Source: Bryobacteraceae bacterium
Lineage (GTDB): Bacteria > Acidobacteriota > Terriglobia > Bryobacterales > Bryobacteraceae
Assembly: GCA_025927575.1 (NCBI GenBank)
Contig: JAICLJ010000028.1
Location: 1-38,149 of the forward strand
Direction: 5' to 3'
Length of the DNA: 38,149 bases
This document shows, piece after piece, positions 7,703 through 14,657 of the stretch (position 1 is its first letter; every line of letters begins with the position of its first letter). A program made the translations under genes and the position numbers. The notes under the pieces were generated by a model. That model saw only the letters and a program-made list of their open reading frames with translations. It was not told the origin of the DNA and ran no database searches.

Positions 7703-8477
7703 CGCGCAGTTCTCGATACGTCGTGAGCCGGATGCCAGCCTCGGCGAGCAGCCGTTTCACAGCCGGGGACGTCAGCGCTTCGAGTTCACGCTGGCGGCTC
7801 TCTTTCAGCCGTGTCGCCGCCTTCCGCAACTCGGTTCCGAGGTAACCGGGATGGCACATGAATTCCGTCGAGCCCGGTCGCAGCGTTTTGAGTGCTTTTG
7901 TAAAGGAACCCTCGCTCAGTGAATCGGTGAGGCGGAAGCCCGCGAAGTGATCGGTTGAACGGAGTCCCGCCTTGCGGAGCCGCCTCCGATACCAGCGATC
8001 CATTCCCTGCACTGGAAGCCATCCCGTATCAAATGGAAGCCTGATGAATGGCACGTCAAACTCGTGGGCCAGGCGAACCACAGCCGAGAAGACCGGCGGC
8101 AACACATGGGTGTGCTTATGGGTGTCGAAATGCGTCGGATGTATTCCACAGGCAAGCAGTTTCTCAACCTGGGGCCGCAGCTCGAAATACGGATCGACAC
8201 GCCGCGTGATAAGCGCCTTTATCAATTCCGGAAATTTTTCAAGCAACGGATCTCCGCTAATCAAGGAGCGCCCCTGCAGCAGCACGAGATGACATCCCAC
8301 GTCTAGCGATGGCGTTTCTCGCGCAAGGCGGGCTGCATCGTCATAGGCGTCGCCGTTCGCCATCAACGTGGTGGCGGTCACCACACCATTGCGGTGAGCC
8401 TCGACGATCCCGGCGTTCACATCAACCGTGAATCCAAAATCGTCCGCGTTGACGATCAAATGCCTTGCGATGCTCAA
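7695..8477 (-). CDS. YdjC/ChbG/HpnK-family carbohydrate deacetylase
   Basis: A 260-residue protein of the YdjC superfamily, with NADDFGFTVDVNAGIVEAH at residues 10-28 (metal-binding aspartates), DVGCHLVL, THFDTHKHTH (metal-binding histidines) and a late EFMCHPGY. Members remove acetyl groups from sugars: ChbG from chito-oligosaccharides, HpnK in hopanoid-linked sugar maturation. The ending (LTSPAVKRLLAEAGIRLTTYRELRD) resembles HpnK-type proteins, but no other hopanoid gene is in the window. The start is TTG at 8477 with AGGCG upstream. It follows the MlaD gene by 36 bp and overlaps the glycosidase-like gene by 8 bp. Confidence 0.82.
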   Translation of the reverse strand: MSIARHLIVNADDFGFTVDVNAGIVEAHRNGVVTATTLMANGDAYDDAARLARETPSLDVGCHLVLLQGRSLISGDPLLEKFPELIKALITRRVDPYFELRPQVEKLLACGIHPTHFDTHKHTHVLPPVFSAVVRLAHEFDVPFIRLPFDTGWLPVQGMDRWYRRRLRKAGLRSTDHFAGFRLTDSLSEGSFTKALKTLRPGSTEFMCHPGYLGTELRKAATRLKESRQRELEALTSPAVKRLLAEAGIRLTTYRELRDA

Positions 8478-8513
8478 ATGCGGCGCCTGCGAAGTACTCG
8501 CGATTCCACCGGA

Positions 8514-9590
8514 TCAGAATAGGTGCAACTGGATGCGCAGAAACTTCTTGGGATTGGCGCGGAAATCCTTCAGAAGCTCATGCAATTCGCGCGTTGTCCC
8601 GTTCAGCGAATCGTAAAGCTGCGGGTTTACCATCAGTTGTCCGATCGTGCCCTGCCCGGAGTTGATCTTGTCGATAGTCGTCTCCATCTTTGTCAAAGTA
8701 TCCGAGATCTGGTTCGACAAGCGCTGGTTGGTAAGCAGTTGGCCGGCCGTCCCCTTGCCCTCATTCAGATTCGCGAGCAGGGTATTCAATTGCGACACGC
8801 TCGAATGCAGATCGTTATAAAACGCGGGGTCTTTGATGAATTTGCCGGCCGATCCCTGGCCGGCTTGTATTCCTTGCATTACAGAATCGAACCGGGTCAA
8901 TGTCGTTCGCAGGTCCTTATAGAGTTCATCATCATGGACCAGCTTTCCAACCGTGCCCTTGTCCGAATTTAGTGTGGCGATCAAGGCCTGGAGCTGCCCT
9001 ACCGCGTCATTCAAGTTCTTGTAGAGCGTGTCGTCCACAAGAAACTTTCCGATCGTGCCCTTGCCGGATTCCACCTCGCTGACAATCGTCTGCACTTGTT
9101 GCAAAATGCCTTGCAGTGAGCCAAGCACCGAATAACCCTGCTGAACGAGTTCGTCGAACTGACGCGTATCGAGCGCGGGCAAGTCGGCGCCGGGCTTAAC
9201 GGTCTGCGGGCTTTGGCCCTTCTTGATGTTGAGGAATTTCGTGCTGCCGAGGAGATTATCGGAAGAAATGGAGACTACCGAATCTACGGGGATATCTTTC
9301 AGCATGTCCTGGTCAACTTCGAAATCGACACGAATGACGCGCCGTGGATCGTTCGATCCGGACAGCGCGACCTTCTTCACCGTGCCTGCCTGGATGCCGG
9401 CAATTCGCACCGCGGCGCCCGCCTGAAGGGACGCCGCATCGTCGACATAGGTGTGAAGCGGAACTTCGGTGACGAAGAATTTCTTGTTTCCGGTTAGCAG
9501 AAAAATCAGCAGTACGATGCACGAAAGAGCCACGATCGCCAGGATGCCGACCCTCAATTGCGCCAAACTCACTTTATTTTTGCTGGCCAT
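8514..9590 (-). CDS. mlaD: MCE/MlaD-family lipid-transport substrate-binding protein
   Basis: A 358-residue protein anchored by one N-terminal membrane helix (about residues 13-34), followed by an MCE domain (about 42-125: LHTYVDDAASLQAGAAVRIAG ... SDNLLGSTKFLNI) that binds lipid between the membranes. The C-terminal part is built from five repeats of 33-34 residues starting near residues 177, 210, 244, 278 and 312, each beginning G(K/Q)GT.G(K/Q) and continuing to a D/N-P/D-x-LY helix. Such repeats probably form a long helical tube or needle. The start ATG at 9590 has an excellent site (GAGGG) made from the stop codon region of mlaF 9 bp upstream. It belongs to the mlaE-mlaF-mlaD operon. Confidence 0.92.
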   Translation of the reverse strand: MASKNKVSLAQLRVGILAIVALSCIVLLIFLLTGNKKFFVTEVPLHTYVDDAASLQAGAAVRIAGIQAGTVKKVALSGSNDPRRVIRVDFEVDQDMLKDIPVDSVVSISSDNLLGSTKFLNIKKGQSPQTVKPGADLPALDTRQFDELVQQGYSVLGSLQGILQQVQTIVSEVESGKGTIGKFLVDDTLYKNLNDAVGQLQALIATLNSDKGTVGKLVHDDELYKDLRTTLTRFDSVMQGIQAGQGSAGKFIKDPAFYNDLHSSVSQLNTLLANLNEGKGTAGQLLTNQRLSNQISDTLTKMETTIDKINSGQGTIGQLMVNPQLYDSLNGTTRELHELLKDFRANPKKFLRIQLHLF

Positions 9591-9598
9591 AATGTCCC

Positions 9599-10426
9599 TC
9601 AGTGTTTTACGAACCGCCGAATGTAAGGATCGGTCGTCTGATTAAGCTGTTCCCGCGATCCGGAAAAGACGATTTCACCCTCTTTCATGACAAAAAACTG
9701 CGTCGGCGCACATTCGCGATCGTCTTTGCCGGCTTCGGGAACGGGCACAAGTTCTTCCGCTCCGGCATCATACCGGAAGTCAGCCATCAACTCCCCATCC
9801 TGGAAGCGATGGGTCACAATCAGCGAGGCTGTCTGGCGCACGTCGCGCTCCTTGGCGATCAGCGCCATGATCGTATTCGCTGTGATGGGATCCAGCCCCG
9901 CCGTGGGTGAATCATATAAAACGAGTGGAGGCTCAGTAACGATGGCTCGCGCAATGCCGACCCGCCGCCGCATTCCCCCCGAGAGCTCGGCCGGCAATTT
10001 GTCGAGCGTTTGCTCCAGTTCCACGAACCGCAAAGCCTCGCGCACTCGGTGCTCCATTTCTTCTTCGGAAAGCCGGCTCTCGGCCTGCTGGTTCCGAAGA
10101 GGATACTCCACGTTTTCGCGGACCGTTAGAGAGTCGAAAAGCGCCCCCTCCTGAAAGAGCATGCCGGCCTTCGCCCGCAGCGGGAACAGCTCGCGCTCAC
10201 TGCAATTTGTGATTTCCTCGCCGAAGAGGCAGATCTTCCCGGAGTCCGGCTGAATCAGCCCGATGGCCGCCTTCAACAGGGTCGTTTTCCCGCTGCCGGC
10301 CGCACCAAAGATAATCCGTGTTTCGCTCTTCCGCAACCCGAAACTCACGTCCCGAAGAGCCCAGCTCTCCCCAAACTGTGTGCTCACATCGTCGAATTGT
10401 ACGAGCGCGTCAACGTCTTCGGGCAT
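9599..10426 (-). CDS. mlaF: Mla-type ABC transporter ATPase
   Basis: A 275-residue ABC ATPase that would power phospholipid movement with MlaE and MlaD at the inner membrane. Visible motifs are Walker A GAAGSGKTT at residues 41-49, Q-loop near FQEG at 92, signature LSGGMRRRVGIARA at about 148, Walker B LVLYD ending at Asp172, D-loop AGLDP and H-loop VTHR. The residue after the Walker B aspartate is Ser173 where a glutamate is the normal catalytic base. A short insert rich in acidic residues (AGAEELVPVPEAGKDDREC) precedes the last strand. The stop is 9 bp from mlaD and the start is 9 bp from the mlaE stop, so the three genes are one operon. Confidence 0.93.
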   Translation of the reverse strand: MPEDVDALVQFDDVSTQFGESWALRDVSFGLRKSETRIIFGAAGSGKTTLLKAAIGLIQPDSGKICLFGEEITNCSERELFPLRAKAGMLFQEGALFDSLTVRENVEYPLRNQQAESRLSEEEMEHRVREALRFVELEQTLDKLPAELSGGMRRRVGIARAIVTEPPLVLYDSPTAGLDPITANTIMALIAKERDVRQTASLIVTHRFQDGELMADFRYDAGAEELVPVPEAGKDDRECAPTQFFVMKEGEIVFSGSREQLNQTTDPYIRRFVKH

Positions 10427-10435
10427 CTGGAGTTC

Positions 10436-11212
10436 TCATAAATTGACGAATATCTTGTCGATCAACAGGGCCACGAAAAAGATCCAGATCGACGACGAGA
10501 CAACGGCTTGCGTTGTGGCGTGACCAACGCCCTGCGTGCCGCCCGAAGTCCGCATTCCGTAGAAGCAGCCCACCAATGCGATAATGATGCCAAAGATAAA
10601 GGGTTTGATCAGCCCCTGAGCGAGATCGTTGTAGACGAGAACTTGCCACGAGCTGGTCCAGTATTCGGTGGCGGTGAGCAGACCAAGGAGCGGCACCGAC
10701 ACGAGATATGCTCCGAATAGACCGATAGCGTCTGCAATCACGGTGAGCAGCGGCAGCATGACGGCGGTAGCGATCAGCCGGGGCGTGATGAGCTTCTGAA
10801 CGGGGTCGGTCCCTAACGCTCGCATGGCGTCGATCTGTTCCGTGACCTTCATGGAACCGAGTTCGCTCGCGATTCCCGACGCATTTCGTCCGGCTACCAG
10901 CAAAGCCGTCAGGACGGGGCCCAACTCGCGTACAAGTGTTAGTGAAACGATGGCGCCCACCTGGCTAGCGGCGCCATACGTATTCAAAGCTCGAGACATC
11001 TGCAGCGCAATAATGGCGCCGCTGAAGAATCCGGTCAGCATGACAATCGTCAAACTGCCGAATCCGATGATGTCCATCTGGATCAACACATCGTCGTAGT
11101 AATGGGGGCGCCTGAAGATATTTTGGAATGCGCGGCCAGCTACTAATACGAACTCCTGAAAGGAGGCGATCAGATCCGTCAGGAAGTTGAGCAAGAATGG
11201 GCTCCCCGACAA
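10436..11212 (-). CDS. mlaE: MlaE-family lipid ABC permease
   Basis: A 258-residue permease with about five or six membrane helices. Family hallmarks are GFFSGAIIALQMS, the coupling region LVRELGPVLTALLVAGRNASGIASELGSMKVTEQIDAM with its EQIDA motif, and the late GVGHATTQAVVSSSIWIFF. It forms the membrane channel of the Mla-type phospholipid transporter with the ATPase and MCE protein encoded directly downstream. The start is TTG at 11212 with AAGG a few nt upstream. A short 57-bp divergent region separates it from the P1 peptidase gene. No outer-membrane MlaA or periplasmic MlaC gene is in the window. Confidence 0.93.
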   Translation of the reverse strand: MSGSPFLLNFLTDLIASFQEFVLVAGRAFQNIFRRPHYYDDVLIQMDIIGFGSLTIVMLTGFFSGAIIALQMSRALNTYGAASQVGAIVSLTLVRELGPVLTALLVAGRNASGIASELGSMKVTEQIDAMRALGTDPVQKLITPRLIATAVMLPLLTVIADAIGLFGAYLVSVPLLGLLTATEYWTSSWQVLVYNDLAQGLIKPFIFGIIIALVGCFYGMRTSGGTQGVGHATTQAVVSSSIWIFFVALLIDKIFVNL

Positions 11213-11257
11213 AGCCTTGCTCTCATACTGCTCGATGCTACCATACGTGCGAGCAAG
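11189..11257. promoter_or_regulatory. three GAGCAAG copies in the mlaE/peptidase divergent region
   Basis: GAGCAAG occurs at 11189-11195 and 11251-11257 on the plus strand and at 11216-11222 on the minus strand (CTTGCTC), making one perfect 7-bp inverted pair with 28 nt between arms plus a third copy inside the first codons of mlaE. The divergent promoters must lie here, so these could be operator half-sites. The evidence is only the repetition. Confidence 0.2.
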
Positions 11258-11269
11258 AAGTGCTGACAG

Positions 11270-12241
11270 ATGAAAGGTTTAACGGAAATTTCGGGCATTC
11301 GGGTCGGGCATTGTACAAACTTAGATGCTCTTACCGGCTGCACTGTTGTTCTCTGCGAGGCGGGCGCTGTGCCGGGCGTTTCCATTCCCGGTTCGGCTAC
11401 CGGCACTGAAGAGATAGACCTACTTAAACCCGGGTCCATTACAAACCGGATCCACGCCGTGTGTCTGGCCGGCGGCAGCGCGTTCGGCCTGGAAGCGGCT
11501 TCCGGGGTGCGCCGCTACCTGGCCCAAAAGGGCATCGGATTCCCCACACCGGCGGGGCCTGTGCCACTTGTCACCGCCGCCATTCTCTACGATCTTGGTG
11601 TAGCAAAGCCCGGCATTCATCCGAATCGCGAGATGGGAGAAGTAGCGGCTGCGGCGGCAAACGACGGTCCCGTTCAGGAAGGCGCAGTGGGTGCGGGTAC
11701 TGGCGCTACCGTGGGCAAATGGTTCGGCCCCTCCCGCATGATGAAGAGCGGTGTGGGTTCCTACGCCGTGGAGATCGGCAGCGGAGTTCGGGTGGCGGCT
11801 CTGGCAGTGGTGAATGCGCTGGGAGATGTTATCGACCCGAAGAACGGCCGGATTGTCGCCGGAGCGCGTCAATCGCCGCACAGCCGCGAATTCGCTAATA
11901 CCGCAGAAGCGATGAAACATGGGCCGCCAGGAGGTTTCACGCATGGCAATACAACGCTGGTCGTGGTAGCGACGAATGCCCTGTTAAGCCGTGTGGAAGC
12001 CGGCAAAGTGGCTCAACTCGCGACCATCGGGATGGCTCGCGCAATCTCTCCGGTCTTCACCATGAGCGACGGTGACATCTGCTTCGCCCTTTCGGCCGGC
12101 GAGAAGCGGGCTCCTGTGGACGCGCTGGGCGTGGCCGCATCCGAAGCGGTAGCGGAAGCAATTCTGCGGGCCGCGCGACTGGCGCCGACCATTCACGGCA
12201 TCCCCGGCTTGCGGGGCGGAGCACCTTCGTCGTCAGAATGA
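11270..12241 (+). CDS. P1 family (DmpA/beta-aminopeptidase) self-processing peptidase
   Basis: A 323-residue N-terminal-nucleophile hydrolase of the DmpA/BapA type, which removes N-terminal amino acids, D-amino acids or beta-amino acids from small peptides. The start motif GISGIRVGH-like (ISGIRVGHCTN), the GGSAFGLEAASGV segment (residues about 65-77) and the self-cleavage site HGNTTLVVVATNA are visible; cleavage would be between Asn227 and Thr228, freeing Thr228 as nucleophile. No signal peptide is seen, so it should be cytoplasmic. It is transcribed divergently from the Mla operon; its TGA overlaps the next ATG (ATGA), so the small membrane protein is coupled to it. Substrate preference cannot be told. 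Confidence 0.88.
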   Translation: MKGLTEISGIRVGHCTNLDALTGCTVVLCEAGAVPGVSIPGSATGTEEIDLLKPGSITNRIHAVCLAGGSAFGLEAASGVRRYLAQKGIGFPTPAGPVPLVTAAILYDLGVAKPGIHPNREMGEVAAAAANDGPVQEGAVGAGTGATVGKWFGPSRMMKSGVGSYAVEIGSGVRVAALAVVNALGDVIDPKNGRIVAGARQSPHSREFANTAEAMKHGPPGGFTHGNTTLVVVATNALLSRVEAGKVAQLATIGMARAISPVFTMSDGDICFALSAGEKRAPVDALGVAASEAVAEAILRAARLAPTIHGIPGLRGGAPSSSE

Positions 12242-12615
12242 ATCTCCCGCTGGAGCTGTTCTGCATACAATCGTTTCACGATATGGACGAACAGCAACTC
12301 AGCCAAAACCTACACCGTAAGATTACGGAGCACATCTTCGTTAACTCGCCCACGATGCTCGCATTGTGTCTGACCGTGATCGGATTGTTGAAGATTTACG
12401 CTTCACTTCAGCGGATTACAACGCTCGCCGATAACTTGCTGGCGATTTGCCTCGTGGCATTCCTGCTGGCAACCATCTTTTCGTATCTCGCGCTCCGCGC
12501 CATTCCCGAAAGACGCGTCCGCGTGATGACGCGAATAGCCGACTGGTTATTCCTTTCGGGACTGACATGCGCGACGGCCGTCGCATTATTCGTCGCATTC
12601 GTATTGGCGGGTTAA
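12238..12615 (+). CDS. small three-helix membrane protein, unknown function
   Basis: A 125-residue protein with three predicted membrane helices (about residues 37-52, 64-84 and 100-124) and a soluble N-terminus. I do not recognise the family. If translated from ATG 12238 it overlaps the peptidase stop by 4 bp; ATG 12283 (MDEQQLSQN, 110 aa) is an alternative and gives a more ordinary N-terminus. The conserved-looking charged piece ERRVRVMTRIADWL joins helices 2 and 3. Its position between the peptidase gene and a secreted protein gene gives no clear hint. Confidence 0.6.
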   Translation: MNLPLELFCIQSFHDMDEQQLSQNLHRKITEHIFVNSPTMLALCLTVIGLLKIYASLQRITTLADNLLAICLVAFLLATIFSYLALRAIPERRVRVMTRIADWLFLSGLTCATAVALFVAFVLAG

Positions 12616-12623
12616 GCTTGAGC

Positions 12624-13103
12624 ATGGCTCTGCTCGAGCGTCTGTTTCTCGTGCTGTGTGCCGCGTTCCTTGTGAGTCAACAAGGCGTCGCAGGTTCGTC
12701 GCTCGATCAGAACGCTCTTAAGATGCTGTACGATCCCGGCGGATGGGAATACATAGCTGTTTTAAATCTTGATAACGGCGTGCATATAACGGCAACGTGC
12801 TTCGTTGCAGGACAACTCAGGCCGGAGGAATGCCGTGGAACCCTGAGGTTCACAGCGGATGGCAAGTTCGTTCAGAATATCCAGATTCACGGTGAGGACG
12901 TGCAGCGGCACGGCACTTATGAGCTGGACGACGATCAAATAACGTTTCGCGATGAGCTAGGCACGCAAGATGGTCCCTACAAACTGCGAGTTAGCACGAA
13001 AACGAAAACCATGCGCATCAGCATGAGGCAGGCGGGGGTGCTGGTGGGCGCCGACTTCCACCTGGAACGCGATTACGGCAAATCAAAAGAGCCAAAGAAG
13101 TAG
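12624..13103 (+). CDS. secreted protein of unknown function
   Basis: A 159-residue protein with a signal peptide (ALLERLFLVLCAAFLVSQQGVAG). The mature part is predicted to be mostly beta-strand: TLRFTADGKFVQNIQI, VQRHGTYELDDDQITFRDE, TMRISMRQAGVLVGADFHLE. This resembles small lipocalin-like or calycin-like beta-barrels in pattern only; I do not recognise the family. The ATG at 12624 lies 8 bp after the previous stop and has no strong ribosome-binding site; an in-frame TTG two codons earlier is possible, and the frame is open further upstream inside the previous gene, which is a shadow. It converges with rnc, whose stop is 19 bp away. Confidence 0.6.
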   Translation: MALLERLFLVLCAAFLVSQQGVAGSSLDQNALKMLYDPGGWEYIAVLNLDNGVHITATCFVAGQLRPEECRGTLRFTADGKFVQNIQIHGEDVQRHGTYELDDDQITFRDELGTQDGPYKLRVSTKTKTMRISMRQAGVLVGADFHLERDYGKSKEPKK

Positions 13104-13122
13104 GCAGGGGTGGAAGCGCGCT

Positions 13123-13830
13123 TTAGACCGGCTCGTGTTCCAACTTTTCGAGGAGTTGCTTGGCCGCGAGGAGGCTCGCCAATTTTTTAGTGCTGGCACG
13201 GGCCCGGCTAGCCAGTTGCTCGCCCAGGCGAACTTCGATAACGAAAACCTTCGCGTGGTCCGGCCCTTCCTCTGCGACAACCGAATAATGGGGATTAGGA
13301 AGTCCAAGCGCTTTCGCGCGAGCCTGCAAATCGACTTTCTGATTATTCTCCTGCGTGGTCTCATCGAGGTCCGGATTGGCTTTCAGGATGTGCTCCTCAA
13401 TAAACTGGCGAACAGACACGATGCCGCCATCCAGGTACACAGCAGCAATGAGCGCCTCGACGGCATCTGACAGAAGCGCGCGCCGCTCGCGTCCTCCACT
13501 ACGATCTTCGCCCCGGCCAAGCAGCAGGTATCGCCCGATGTCGAGATCCAGCGCGCAGCGATGCAGATGCGCCGCGCTGACGAGGTGAGCCTTCCAGCGG
13601 GAGAGCTGTCCTTCACGAGCGTCGGGCCGGCGCAGAACCAACGCCTCGGCAATCACAAAGCCGAGCACGGAATCGCCTAGAAACTCAAGCTGTTCGTTAT
13701 CTTCGTGCTCCTGGCCGGAAGACGTGCGCCCTTCGAGCCACGAGCGATGAGTGAGCGCCCGCTGTAGTAACTCGCGACTGCGAAACCGATAGCCGATTCC
13801 AGCTTCCAGCAGTTCGCGATCCGCTTCCAT
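13123..13830 (-). CDS. rnc: ribonuclease III
   Basis: A 235-residue RNase III that cuts double-stranded RNA in rRNA and mRNA processing. The catalytic domain (about residues 5-150) has the signature NEQLEFLGDSVL with its glutamates and aspartate, and a second acidic helix LSDAVEALIAAVYLDGG. The C-terminal double-stranded-RNA-binding domain (about 160-230) includes HYSVVAEEGPDHAKVFVIEV and the final ASTKKLASLLAAKQLLEKL helix. It starts at ATG 13830, 20 bp after the second TPR gene, and is the last gene of the sucC-sucD-ndk-TPR-TPR-rnc run. All key residues are present. Confidence 0.95.
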   Translation of the reverse strand: MEADRELLEAGIGYRFRSRELLQRALTHRSWLEGRTSSGQEHEDNEQLEFLGDSVLGFVIAEALVLRRPDAREGQLSRWKAHLVSAAHLHRCALDLDIGRYLLLGRGEDRSGGRERRALLSDAVEALIAAVYLDGGIVSVRQFIEEHILKANPDLDETTQENNQKVDLQARAKALGLPNPHYSVVAEEGPDHAKVFVIEVRLGEQLASRARASTKKLASLLAAKQLLEKLEHEPV

Positions 13831-13850
13831 CTTGAGGCGCCAAGCGCTTC

Positions 13851-14657
13851 CTATTTACCGCCCTTCGCCTGTTGCGCTTTTGCTTTCTCCTGCTGAGCGA
13901 ATTGCTTAATATTCGCCGGAGCGTCGTTCATGGCGAGCACCCGATCGGCAGTCGTAATCGCGTTGTCGGGTTGCTTAGCGTTGTTGTAGGCGTCGGCAAG
14001 GCGGACCAGGATAACGGGATCGGGACGTGTATCGGCCGCAGTCTTGAAATTGGTCACAGCGTCGTCGTACTTCTTCCGAAGCACGGCGGCTGCGCCCATG
14101 GACGCATACGCCTCAGCAGTTAACTGCTTCTTTTCCTGATCCCATTGCTCATCGGTCACCTGGCCATTCGGCTTAGAAGCGGACTTGAGCGCGGCGATCG
14201 CCTGTTGCGCATACCTATCCACTTTTGCGAGTTTCTGCTCTTTGTCGAGGTCGAACTCCTTCGTATTCTGCGCCGTGGCCGCAGCCATGGCAGTGAGCGC
14301 CTCGTAATCGTTCGGATTAGCTTGCGTCGCTCGCGCGCCGTAAACCATGACCTTCGCATAGTCATTCGCTTGTTCGGCCGACTGTACCGCCATGTCGAGG
14401 AGCACTTGCTTATATTCGGTGTCGGCAAAATTTTCAAGAACGTTTTCAATTGCCGCGATGCGCTGTTCAGGATCGGTTGCGGCCTGTACCTTTTTCAACG
14501 CGTCAAGTTCTTTTTGCGATTTGGCGCGCGGTCCCTGCGGCTGCGCGGTCTGAGCTTCTCCCGATTGCGCTTGGCCGGGCTGTTGAGGGGATTGCTGGCC
14601 GAACGCGGCGACCGCAAAACCGAGCATGGCGGCGGCCGTCAAGAATTGCTTCTTCAT
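13851..14657 (-). CDS. exported TPR-repeat protein
   Basis: A 268-residue protein with a signal peptide (MKKQFLTAAAMLGFAVAAFG), then a Gln/Pro-rich linker (about 21-45) and helical repeats of TPR type. The clearest are around residues 80-120 (KVMVYGARATQANPNDYEALT) and 190-250 (AAVLRKKYDDAVTNFKTAADTRPDPV, then LADAYNNAKQPDNAITTADRVLAMND). It ends in a charged Gln/Lys-rich tail (AQQEKAKAQQAKGGK). The ATG overlaps the stop of the larger TPR gene by 4 bp (ATGA), so the two proteins are probably made together and may interact in the periplasm. Function unknown. Confidence 0.72.
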   Translation of the reverse strand: MKKQFLTAAAMLGFAVAAFGQQSPQQPGQAQSGEAQTAQPQGPRAKSQKELDALKKVQAATDPEQRIAAIENVLENFADTEYKQVLLDMAVQSAEQANDYAKVMVYGARATQANPNDYEALTAMAAATAQNTKEFDLDKEQKLAKVDRYAQQAIAALKSASKPNGQVTDEQWDQEKKQLTAEAYASMGAAAVLRKKYDDAVTNFKTAADTRPDPVILVRLADAYNNAKQPDNAITTADRVLAMNDAPANIKQFAQQEKAKAQQAKGGK

